Shown here piece by piece: positions 9,152-16,812 of a stretch of 30,385 nt of DNA. Positions within the stretch are counted from its first letter, which is position 1; every line of letters starts with the position of its first letter. Source of the stretch: a virus; the IMG/VR virus record IMGVR_UViG_3300020281_000091, positions 1-30,385 of that record. One strand, given 5' to 3'. A program made the position numbers and the translations under genes. The notes beneath the pieces are model-generated. The model saw only the letters and a list, made by a program, of their open reading frames with translations. It did no database searches and had not been told where the DNA came from.

Positions 9152-11616
9152 TATATTTGTACCTCTGCAATTACACTATTTATTTGTATAGACAACGGAT
9201 CGTTTTGACTAATCGTAACTTGTGGATCACGACTATAACCAAGCAATCTTAATTCTTTCTTTCCTGTTATGGGTTGTCTAGGTTGACTAGGATCATCAGT
9301 AACAGTTCTTATTTCTAAGTTCCTTGTATTAACTGTAATTGATAATGTATCTTTCAAATCAACAACAACTCTACCCAATCCTCTTAATGAACCAGTAGTT
9401 GGTCCTTGCTGGGTATTTATATCCAGTGGATTTGTTTTAAATACTGGTGTAATACCATAACCAACCTCAACACTACTTGATATTGTAGGTATATCACTAA
9501 CATCAGCACTACCATTAGAGCTAATTACTTTTGTACCAAGATAGTTATTACCATCTATTATATCTACTGTAGCACCATTAAATAATTGATTAGAGGTGCT
9601 TAAAGTAGTTCCACTTACAGAAGCTTCAATAGACATATCAAGATTAGCTGTTTCATCTAATTCACATAAAAAATATGTTTCTGTTCCATTTCCAATATTA
9701 TTTCTAATAACTGCAAATGTTCTTTCATCAACAGTACATACAGATTTAAATGTACCAGTAAAACTATTATTAAATAAAAACTGAGTAAAACCAGCTTTTT
9801 TTTGCGCTCTATCAGAATTAAAAACAGCTAGTGATCCATCAGTATTTACTAAAAATATATATGATTCTGGTCTATTGATTGCAGCTTGCAAGGATGCCAT
9901 GTCTTGAGGATTGTCAATAAGATGACCAGCTAATGTAGAAACAGATGTTGCAATATATGCAGCTTCTTTATCTGAAAAGATAAACTCTCTTAAAACTGTA
10001 CCAGATCTTTGAAGATATATAGTTGCACCGTCAAAAACTACAGGTTTTACATGACTTGCTCCATATGGTGTTTGTCTACGTATTTGTGCATTTGTAGGTG
10101 TTACTGGTGTATTCTGGAATGCTGGTATAATAAACTCAGAGCTTTCAGTAAATACTTGTAAATCTCTATTTGATACTAAATGTTTAATAGCACTTAATTC
10201 ACCAATACTTGTAGTTATTTGTATTGAATCATTGTCAGCACCAGTTCCTACATCAAAATTAAAAAAGTCATTTGTCTTGCTACTAAACAAACCATCTGGT
10301 TGTGATGTACTACCACCAAACCAAAGTCTACCTTCATGAAAACAAATGGCTCTTGGAAACCCACGCAAAGATGAAAAAGACTGCTCATCAAAGTCACCAG
10401 TTTCTGCATTACATATTATCTTTGGCGCACCTCCACCATCAGCAGAACTTGATGCATTACCACCAGCAGTAAATGTAAATCTATTCTCATCAACAATAGC
10501 AAGTACAGTTCTTGCACCATTAATATCACTTACTGCTATACCACCAACTGCATCAGCTTCTTCTATTGTAATTGAATCGTTTTCATTCAAACCATGTAAA
10601 GGCATAGTAACTTCAACAACAGCACTACCATTAATTGTTCTTAATGCGTTAATATCAAGCTTGCTAAATAACTTATCAAAGATAGTACCAGTTGCTTGTG
10701 TTGGTGATTGTACTGAATCTATTTTTATTTCCTGACTACGATACCTTACAATCAAACCAATATGTTTTGAGTTTAAATAATTTGGACCAGTTTTAGAACC
10801 AGTAATATCAAAGTATTGTACAGCAGTATATTTATCAGAATTTGAATTAGATAATAATGGAGTAGCACCAGATGATGTATGATCTGTATTAACTCTATAA
10901 ATGGCATTTATTGTTGAATCTAAAACTAATTGACCAACAGTATAAGATTGACCAGAAGCCCATGTAGAAACAGTACCACTTGGCTTTACTGTTAAAGTTA
11001 CTTGACCAGTATTACCACTAGGAGTCATTGTAAAACCTTGTGGTTGAAATGGAAAGTATGGTTGGAACCTTACCTTACCATCTGTACGAATATCAAACTC
11101 ATATTTAGAAACTTCAAATGTTCTTAATCCAGTTCTAACAAGTTTAAGTGTTTGGAATGTTTCATGAGTAAGAAACATTACATCACCAGTCTGTGCATAA
11201 TTAATTTCTTGAATATTTGTAGAACTAAAATATGTGTTTAAATTTACAAGATTAACATCCTGAGTGATTGTTTGAACTAAACTTGCTGCACCAACTTGAG
11301 GATTACCACCACCATCAAAATCTAAAATAATAATTTGAATTTGACCATCATCTACTAAAGAAATTATATACTTTTCATCATCACTAAATATAAAAGGAAT
11401 AATCCTTCTACCCATTCCAGTATCACCAGTGGCACTACCTAGTTGACTTTTGAATTTAAATCCTGGTCTTTTTATAACACCACCTTCATTACGAATAAAA
11501 AAGTTTGTAAGTTTTTGTGCTGAATTACTGTAAACTTCAATGTCAGTACGACCTATAAGTGATGGACTAATCTCACCAAACTGAAAATTAGTAAATGGTA
11601 TTCTTACTGTTTGCAT
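9151..11616 (-). CDS. Tail tubular protein B / tail nozzle protein
   Basis: 821 residues, close to T7 gp12 in length. The N-terminus (NFQFGEISPSLIGRTDIEVY, then NFFIRNEGGVIKRPGFKF) is the hallmark opening of podovirus nozzle proteins: Gly-Glu-hydrophobic-Ser-Pro, a D-x-x-x-Y site, then GG-x-x-(K/R)RPG. The rest is rich in beta-strand segments and Gly/Ser/Thr, as expected for a propeller-like nozzle. It is coupled to the adaptor gene upstream and the gp14-like gene downstream by TAATG stop/start overlaps. It forms the distal tail tube to which fibres attach. Confidence 0.85.
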   Translation of the reverse strand: MQTVRIPFTNFQFGEISPSLIGRTDIEVYSNSAQKLTNFFIRNEGGVIKRPGFKFKSQLGSATGDTGMGRRIIPFIFSDDEKYIISLVDDGQIQIIILDFDGGGNPQVGAASLVQTITQDVNLVNLNTYFSSTNIQEINYAQTGDVMFLTHETFQTLKLVRTGLRTFEVSKYEFDIRTDGKVRFQPYFPFQPQGFTMTPSGNTGQVTLTVKPSGTVSTWASGQSYTVGQLVLDSTINAIYRVNTDHTSSGATPLLSNSNSDKYTAVQYFDITGSKTGPNYLNSKHIGLIVRYRSQEIKIDSVQSPTQATGTIFDKLFSKLDINALRTINGSAVVEVTMPLHGLNENDSITIEEADAVGGIAVSDINGARTVLAIVDENRFTFTAGGNASSSADGGGAPKIICNAETGDFDEQSFSSLRGFPRAICFHEGRLWFGGSTSQPDGLFSSKTNDFFNFDVGTGADNDSIQITTSIGELSAIKHLVSNRDLQVFTESSEFIIPAFQNTPVTPTNAQIRRQTPYGASHVKPVVFDGATIYLQRSGTVLREFIFSDKEAAYIATSVSTLAGHLIDNPQDMASLQAAINRPESYIFLVNTDGSLAVFNSDRAQKKAGFTQFLFNNSFTGTFKSVCTVDERTFAVIRNNIGNGTETYFLCELDETANLDMSIEASVSGTTLSTSNQLFNGATVDIIDGNNYLGTKVISSNGSADVSDIPTISSSVEVGYGITPVFKTNPLDINTQQGPTTGSLRGLGRVVVDLKDTLSITVNTRNLEIRTVTDDPSQPRQPITGKKELRLLGYSRDPQVTISQNDPLSIQINSVIAEVQI

Positions 11617-12209
11617 TAGCTTCGCCTTGCAGTTAAGAACCTTGTTGTTTCAAGCACCCTAGTTGTTTGTTGTTGTGAATCTAAACTTCTTGCTTTTGCC
11701 ATTGCACCATCTGCTCTTACTGACATAAGTTGTGCAAGACTAGCATCTCTTGCTATGGATGTTGCTAAAACAACAGCAAGTGAAAATGTTACAGCTATTG
11801 TAAAGTAAGATGGAAAATGTATTTCACTTACACGAAATGTATAATCTGCAACAACAACATCTGCTGTAGATGTGTTTGCAAAAGCTTTATCACCGTATAA
11901 CTGATAATCAATATTATTATCATTTACAGTTAAAGCATGAACCATAATACTATCTGTAGGAAGCTGATAAGCTTGATCGTATCTTCCAGTTGGTTCATTA
12001 GTTAATCTATTTAATACTTGTTGATTTGTTGCGAATCTCCACCTTGTATTTGTTAATGATGTACGAACTAAATCTTCATACAAGTTTACACATACTAAAG
12101 CTTCTGTAGATCCATCATCAAAAGAACTTATTGGTTCCGCACCAATAAGTATCAATGATCTACTGCATATATCTAACGGTGAATCAGCCGCTACTGGTAT
12201 TAATGTCAT
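11616..12209 (-). CDS. Tail tubular protein A / head-to-tail adaptor
   Basis: 197 residues, matching T7 gp11. Segments typical of this family are visible: CSRSLILIGAEPISSFDDGS near the N-terminus, then CVNLYEDLVRTSLTNTRWRF, then YQLPTDSIMVHALTVND. The protein forms the ring between portal and nozzle. The start is the ATG at 12209, but there is no Shine-Dalgarno in the 8 bases just before it. The nearest purine-rich site (GGGAG) lies on the far side of a perfect 8-bp hairpin (12218-12236), which would bring it to about 8 bases from the ATG when folded. The stop overlaps the next ATG. Confidence 0.85.
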   Translation of the reverse strand: MTLIPVAADSPLDICSRSLILIGAEPISSFDDGSTEALVCVNLYEDLVRTSLTNTRWRFATNQQVLNRLTNEPTGRYDQAYQLPTDSIMVHALTVNDNNIDYQLYGDKAFANTSTADVVVADYTFRVSEIHFPSYFTIAVTFSLAVVLATSIARDASLAQLMSVRADGAMAKARSLDSQQQTTRVLETTRFLTARRS

Positions 12210-12217
12210 TTAATAAA

Positions 12218-12236
12218 GGGAGGGCTAAGCCCTCCC
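12218..12236 (-). terminator. GC-rich hairpin upstream of the tail adaptor gene (attenuator or SD-positioning hairpin)
   Basis: An 8-bp perfect stem GGGAGGGC/GCCCTCCC with a 3-base loop lies between the stop of the 87-aa gene (12244) and the adaptor ATG. On the minus strand it is followed by TTTATTAA, a short U-rich tract, so it could act as a weak intrinsic terminator that lowers tail relative to capsid expression. It could equally serve translation of the adaptor gene. Confidence 0.6.
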
Positions 12237-12243
12237 CTCCCTA

Positions 12244-12507
12244 TTAGTCACCATCTGTTTCTGCTATAGCTGTACCATCTGATACGTCTACAACTGAACC
12301 AGTGTTCGAAAGAACAGTAACATGATTAGTTGATGGTGTATTAGTATCTTTTACAATAATAACATCACGAACTTTAAGCATATTGGCTGCACTATTAAAG
12401 TACCCACTGTTATTTACAGTACCAATAGCGTCTGTTGTTGAATATTGCCAAAGATTACCATTTGAATCACCAGCTAATCTTGAAAGTCCACTTGCTGAAT
12501 AAGCCAT
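12244..12507 (-). CDS. Small protein after the major capsid gene (decoration-protein candidate)
   Basis: 87 residues, short and polar with beta-strand-like alternation (LKVRDVIIVKD, then HVTVLSNTGSVVDVSD). I have a general impression of similar small proteins (MAYSASGL opening, W-x-Y-x-T, GYF) next to capsid genes in phages, without known function. A strong AGGAGG ribosome site precedes the ATG. It sits 11 bases after the capsid stop and just before the attenuator-like hairpin, so it would be made at capsid-like levels. That fits a head decoration or minor capsid role, which is inference only. Confidence 0.6.
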   Translation of the reverse strand: MAYSASGLSRLAGDSNGNLWQYSTTDAIGTVNNSGYFNSAANMLKVRDVIIVKDTNTPSTNHVTVLSNTGSVVDVSDGTAIAETDGD

Positions 12508-12518
12508 TAATCAACCTC

Positions 12519-13334
12519 CTATGTATTATTATCTAAGACTTCATAGATACCATTGTCATCAATAACAACTGCACCCATGCTCATCATAGATGTTGCTAAA
12601 TGTGCAGCTCTTTCTGGCACATAATTTAACTCGGTAGAAACATCAGCACCAATACCTAAGCCAATAGCTGAAGTATGATATGCCATGTTTTTACCAGCAG
12701 TTACTGCTGATGTAGAAAAGATTTGAAAACCTAAAAAGTTTTTCATAGTCATTCCACCAGCAAAAGGTAGATTTTGATCACCAACAAAGTCTGAACTTGC
12801 AAACTCATTTATTAAAAATAAATCTGCAAAACCTTTTGGATTCATAGCTAAATATCTTCCACCATCTTCTGGAATATTAGCTGCACCCATAGTTTCAAAC
12901 AAAGTAAGTAAATCAGCTTTTTCTACTGCACCACCAGTATCATGAATCTGTGTGCTATTAGCACCAGCATCCATAGCAGTATACAGTATTTCATCTGTTT
13001 TACGACCAAGAGCAGCAGCTGCACTTTTTGCAACAGCTTGTCTTTCATCAATGTTTGTTTTTAACTCATCCAACTTGTCGATATACTCAGCAGCATAAAA
13101 GTCTGCCATAGTAGCTTCAACATTTGTGTGAGTTAGTTCCATTGGAGTTACTAAACCATTTCTGGATTTAGTAGATGCTGAGCCTGTACCAATCTTCTGA
13201 AAACGTACAACATTACCAGAAACATTGGAAACAGTACGAACTGTGTTACGTAATTTACTACCCATTCTTTGATAGGCAATATGAACCTCAGATTCGAACT
13301 GCTTTATAAAGGCTGTTGAAATTGTGTTTGCCAT
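12519..13334 (-). CDS. Major capsid protein (T7 gp10-like)
   Basis: 271 residues, within the range of podovirus T7-type capsid proteins of the HK97 fold. It follows the scaffold and gp13-like genes. The N-terminal region is helical with charged residues (FIKQFESEVHIAYQRMGSKL), followed by VRFQKIGTGSASTKSRNG. Later comes the typical PEDGGRYLAMNPKGFADLF and a glycine-rich C-terminal part. I chose the ATG at 13334: AAGGGG lies 8 bases upstream. A TTG two codons earlier (13340) is possible but less well placed. The 78-base gap before it may hold its own promoter. Confidence 0.85.
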   Translation of the reverse strand: MANTISTAFIKQFESEVHIAYQRMGSKLRNTVRTVSNVSGNVVRFQKIGTGSASTKSRNGLVTPMELTHTNVEATMADFYAAEYIDKLDELKTNIDERQAVAKSAAAALGRKTDEILYTAMDAGANSTQIHDTGGAVEKADLLTLFETMGAANIPEDGGRYLAMNPKGFADLFLINEFASSDFVGDQNLPFAGGMTMKNFLGFQIFSTSAVTAGKNMAYHTSAIGLGIGADVSTELNYVPERAAHLATSMMSMGAVVIDDNGIYEVLDNNT

Positions 13335-13340
13335 AAGCAA

Positions 13341-13418
13341 TCCCCTTATAAAAAGTTACAATAATGTCTATGCGATTGTCAGTTTTGACACCTCATAGCA
13401 ATTATCCGTAAGGGTTGC
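13341..13418 (-). promoter_or_regulatory. Gap upstream of the capsid gene with a promoter-like sequence
   Basis: On the minus strand a CTGACA hexamer is followed 18 bases later by TAACTT. The -35-like box is part of an inverted repeat TGTCA-N4-TGACA, readable on either strand, which could be an operator. The gap also has short pairing arms AGCAA/TTGCT. Late phage operons often boost capsid expression here. The match to consensus is moderate. Confidence 0.3.
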
Positions 13419-13928
13419 TCAGTGCATCACTGGTCGTGACACATCATTATAAACATTATTAAACTTTAAATTGCAACGAAAAAATTTAACAAACTTAACA
13501 TCATTTATTTCAATCGTATCGCTGATTGTAAATCCAGCAAACTTTAAAAACCTTATTGTCCTTTTATTATGGACTGGAACTACATTGTATATACAACTGT
13601 AACCAACTTGCAACAATTCAACAAAATCTTTTACATTCCTACATATTTCTATGTAGTGTTTCTCAAAATCATCAGAACAAAGCATCCATACTCTAGCTTC
13701 ATTGTTCTTAGCTGGTATTGTTCCAAACATTCCTAAAGGTAAATCATTACGTATGATTGTGTATGATATAGAATGTTTTTGTGTAAAAGGAAAAGCTAAA
13801 GCATAACGACTATCTACATTTAATATCTTTAGCTCTTCCTGATCTATCTCTCTTAGATTCGTTGATAGATAATCAACATCTTCTAAATTAGAAAATCTTA
13901 CTTGACAAACATCATCCAAGTTTTTCAA
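13419..13928 (-). CDS. gp13-like protein with a GNAT-type acetyltransferase fold
   Basis: 169 residues. The segment VPVHNKRTIRFLKFAGFTIS resembles the acceptor/CoA part of GNAT folds (asparagine, then R-x-L-x-x-x-GF), as in the T7 gp13 (DUF2833) family. In T7, gp13 is needed for virion assembly but is not known to acetylate anything. Here the gene sits between scaffold and capsid rather than next to the internal core proteins. The start appears to be TTG at 13928, overlapping the scaffold stop, with AAGAAGGA very close upstream; a TTG at codon 4 is an alternative. The family call is likely, an enzymatic role unproven. Confidence 0.6.
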   Translation of the reverse strand: MKNLDDVCQVRFSNLEDVDYLSTNLREIDQEELKILNVDSRYALAFPFTQKHSISYTIIRNDLPLGMFGTIPAKNNEARVWMLCSDDFEKHYIEICRNVKDFVELLQVGYSCIYNVVPVHNKRTIRFLKFAGFTISDTIEINDVKFVKFFRCNLKFNNVYNDVSRPVMH

Positions 13929-14688
13929 ATCCTTCTTTTATTTGTCTAATGTAATCCATATCTTTCTTAGCTGGATTCCAATACCTATCATCATTCATCA
14001 TTGATTCTAGTGTTTCTTTATCTAATCTATTTGCTGGTTCAGTTGCTATTGTATTTGTTTTTACTGTTTGCATGATATGTTCAATAGCTCTTACACCATC
14101 AGCAGTTTCTGTAATTTTATATACTGCATCCATTACATCTTGTGGAAAAAACTTTTCTGCAAACAAAGCAGCAGCTTGTAGTCTTTCTGGTGCATTATCA
14201 CCAAGCTTTTCTATTTCTTCTGCTTTTGCTTGTTCCATACTCTGCATCTTTTCACCATCTGCTTTCTTAAAAGCTTCAATACCAGATGCAAACTCTTCTT
14301 GACTCAGTCCATTATCCCAAGCGTGCTTTGACCACCAACCTAGTAATTCATTATTTGGTGCTTGTTCTGCATCAATAGATTCTGGCAATACATAATCACC
14401 AGCACTTGCTGGTCTATCTTTGTAAGCTAACTCTTCAATCTCTTTATCCCAAGCAGCTCTTAGATCAGACTCTTTCTGATGAAACTTTTTTTCTAAATTA
14501 GAATAACCTTCAGCAAAAGCTTCTGGTGTTTTAAACTTTTCTGGCAACCATTCTGGTCTTTCTGGTGCTTGATCTTCAGCAGTTACAAAATCTTTTTCTT
14601 CTGTACTTGCTTCATTTCTGTCAGTTGTGTCACTTGTGTCAGGGGTCTGTTGCTCCATAACTTGTGATACTGTTGTTTCTTCAGACAT
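13912..14688 (-). CDS. Capsid scaffolding protein
   Basis: 258 residues, acidic and rich in Glu, Ala and Asp, as expected for an assembly scaffold. The signature PEWLPEKFKTPEAFAEGYSN is shared by many podovirus scaffolds (T7 gp9-like). The N-terminal 45 residues are low-complexity acidic (TPDTSDTTDRNEASTEEK), the rest helical. The ATG overlaps the stop of the Bbp19-like gene by 8 bases, with GGAG upstream. It would guide capsid assembly and leave the head before packaging. Confidence 0.85.
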   Translation of the reverse strand: MSEETTVSQVMEQQTPDTSDTTDRNEASTEEKDFVTAEDQAPERPEWLPEKFKTPEAFAEGYSNLEKKFHQKESDLRAAWDKEIEELAYKDRPASAGDYVLPESIDAEQAPNNELLGWWSKHAWDNGLSQEEFASGIEAFKKADGEKMQSMEQAKAEEIEKLGDNAPERLQAAALFAEKFFPQDVMDAVYKITETADGVRAIEHIMQTVKTNTIATEPANRLDKETLESMMNDDRYWNPAKKDMDYIRQIKEGFEKLG

Positions 14689-14944
14689 TTTTCTTCTCCT
14701 TCATAGCATGATTAATTCTACGTTCAATAATAGCATAAACATATCTCTGACCTTCTTGATGACGCAAAGTAGCATCATTAACATTTGGACCATTAACAGT
14801 TTCTATTGTTATTTTTCTAAGATATTTAAGAACAGATTTACCAGTTGGAGTATTAAATAAACTATGAACATCAAGACTTATCCTTAGATCTTCATCTTTA
14901 TTTCTTTCTACCCCATCAATACCAATGTATCTATTGTGGGACAA
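14681..14944 (-). CDS. Bbp19-like small phage protein
   Basis: 87 residues with the pattern of the Bbp19 family: a Phe followed by a TPTGKSVLKYL-type turn, then a hydrophobic helix ending RHQEGQRYVYAIIERRI, where the EGxR motif is the clearest mark. Members sit next to portal and scaffold genes of podoviruses; function is unknown. The start is a TTG at 14944, supported by AAGGAG six bases upstream; there is no nearby in-frame ATG. The gene overlaps the end of the portal gene by 14 bases and the scaffold start by 8. Confidence 0.6.
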   Translation of the reverse strand: MSHNRYIGIDGVERNKDEDLRISLDVHSLFNTPTGKSVLKYLRKITIETVNGPNVNDATLRHQEGQRYVYAIIERRINHAMKEKKNV

Positions 14945-16487
14945 CCTCTTCTCCTTCTTGTGGTGCAGACATTTGTTGAGCTTGCTGTAACTGTTGTGCT
15001 TGTTGCATTAATCTAACAAGCTCCTGTCTTTCATTAGCATCTCTAATCAAACTATCAGGCACATTAAATTTTTTAGCTAAATGACTTGCTACCTCTTCAC
15101 CACTTACTAACAAGTTCATTACTTCTGGACCAAAACTTTGTTGAACAAGTTGCATCCACTGTGCAGTATTATTTATATCTTGTTTAGCTTGACCTTGACT
15201 CAATGGAGATACAGATCTTACTTTTACTTGCCTACCATTTACAGTAGGAATTTCTATTCTTCCTTGTTTCTTGAGAATATAAATAACTCTTTGCAATACT
15301 GGTTGTACTAACTCTGATTGCAATCTACCAAAAGCTGAACCAATCTGCCTAGATAAATCAGCCATACGTTCTGCAATTTCAGTAGCAGTAGCTGGTGTTT
15401 TGTTTGGATCACCAAGCATTTCATTATACAATGCTCTTTTGATATTTAATCTCATATCATTCAAAACAAACTGACTAACATCAAAGTTACCAGCTGCTCT
15501 AATTGGTTGTAAACCAGCAGAGTTTGGTGCTTTAGGTATAACCGTTCCGGGAACTAAACTGATTGTATCTGGATTAATAATACCATCATCATCTAATTGA
15601 TAGATACCAGAGATTGCCATTTGTGCATTTTCTAATACTAACTGTACAGTAAGGTTAGTTGTTTTAATTGCACTTAATGCATTCATGAGTGGACCACGAC
15701 CATATATCTCACCAGCACATTTAGACCAACGAAAACAGATAAATGGATTGGAACCAACACCTTTAAATGAATCAGCTTCTATAATATCCTTATCACCCAT
15801 CTCAACAACATAAGATAAAAAAGCATCTTCATTTAACTTGGTATAATCTTTGCATATTACCTCTAGTATATTTGTTTTTGTTTGAGGACTATTATGAATG
15901 AGTTGAATTAACTTAGGACTAAAATTACCATTAGGATAAAGTATAGGTAAATCTGAGTAACGTATTTTACGTTCTCTAAAGATATGATCTATTTTATCAT
16001 CAGGACCAGTATCTAATACAACATGAGGTAAAGGTATTGCACTAAAATTTATAGGATGAACAGCATCACCTTCTGCAACATGAAGAACACCAGTACCCAC
16101 TGCAAGATCCATAAAGGATTCATGTACTTCTTGACCAAAGTTTGAGTTTTGTAAAACCTCAAATACATAATCTGTTACTTCATCCAGATCATTATTTACT
16201 TCCTCTCTTTGCTCTTTGGGAACTTCTGATCCAGCAACAAAGTCAGCCCATCTAGCAAAGTTAGGAACTAGACCAGCTTGTAATCTTGATGCAAACTCTT
16301 GTACACCTACAACGGCTGTTTCATCAAATATCTTTTCATCTCTACGTTGACCAATAGATTCTGTATAAAAAGATTCTCTTTGAGGCATTGAATATTCATA
16401 ACACTCTTCAAACAAAGGAATAAAACTTTCTCTTACTGTCTTTGCTTTTTCATACTTTTCTAAAAAGTTTTTAGCTGTTTCGTGCAT
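14931..16487 (-). CDS. Portal protein (head-tail connector)
   Basis: 518 residues, typical for T7 gp8-like portals. Recognisable segments are YSMPQRESF near residue 35, LVPNFARWADFVAG, GRGPLMNALSAIKTTNLTVQ (wing/stem region) and TPATATEIAERMADLSRQIG towards the clip. The C-terminus is glutamine-rich (RLMQQAQQLQQAQQM), as is common. I chose the ATG at 16487 (MHETAKNF) because AAGAGG lies just upstream and it starts one base after the previous stop; an upstream in-frame extension of 16 residues would overlap that gene and has no ribosome site. It forms the dodecameric packaging vertex. Confidence 0.9.
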   Translation of the reverse strand: MHETAKNFLEKYEKAKTVRESFIPLFEECYEYSMPQRESFYTESIGQRRDEKIFDETAVVGVQEFASRLQAGLVPNFARWADFVAGSEVPKEQREEVNNDLDEVTDYVFEVLQNSNFGQEVHESFMDLAVGTGVLHVAEGDAVHPINFSAIPLPHVVLDTGPDDKIDHIFRERKIRYSDLPILYPNGNFSPKLIQLIHNSPQTKTNILEVICKDYTKLNEDAFLSYVVEMGDKDIIEADSFKGVGSNPFICFRWSKCAGEIYGRGPLMNALSAIKTTNLTVQLVLENAQMAISGIYQLDDDGIINPDTISLVPGTVIPKAPNSAGLQPIRAAGNFDVSQFVLNDMRLNIKRALYNEMLGDPNKTPATATEIAERMADLSRQIGSAFGRLQSELVQPVLQRVIYILKKQGRIEIPTVNGRQVKVRSVSPLSQGQAKQDINNTAQWMQLVQQSFGPEVMNLLVSGEEVASHLAKKFNVPDSLIRDANERQELVRLMQQAQQLQQAQQMSAPQEGEEVVPQ

Positions 16488-16488
16488 A

Positions 16489-16800
16489 TCAACCTCTTCT
16501 TGAATAAAAACCTTTACCACCAGAAGGTCCAACAATTAATGACTTAGCTCTTTTTGTACTTGCTAACTGCATAGATGTACTACCTAATCTTTTTTTCAAA
16601 GCAGAACTTTTATTATCATCAGACTCTGGCAATAATGATCTTTGTGATTGAGTTAAGGATTGTGTCCTTGAAACAGATCGTTCAAGATTCTCTTGCTTTA
16701 ATCTTTTACGTTCTTCTGCTTCTCTACGCTTTTGTTCTTTTTGTGCAGCTTCTACTTCTGGATCAACTGTAGGTTCACTGCTACCACCACCAAAACACAT
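16489..16800 (-). CDS. MCFGGG-type small protein between terminase and portal
   Basis: 103 residues. It opens MCFGGGSSEP, followed by a strongly charged helical region (AQKEQKRREAEERKRLKQE, probable coiled coil) and a basic, glycine-rich tail. Small proteins opening with MCFGGG are, to my knowledge, common between the large terminase and portal genes of podoviruses; no function is known to me. GGAG is 10 bases upstream of the ATG. The stop lies one base before the portal ATG. It may be a head-vertex or packaging accessory protein (inference). Confidence 0.6.
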   Translation of the reverse strand: MCFGGGSSEPTVDPEVEAAQKEQKRREAEERKRLKQENLERSVSRTQSLTQSQRSLLPESDDNKSSALKKRLGSTSMQLASTKRAKSLIVGPSGGKGFYSRRG

Positions 16801-16812
16801 TGTACAATCTCC

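Noticed and set aside
10346-10735. Plus-strand ORF of 129 codons inside the nozzle gene
   Set aside because: Opposite a well-supported conserved gene, with no ribosome site and no recognisable protein pattern.
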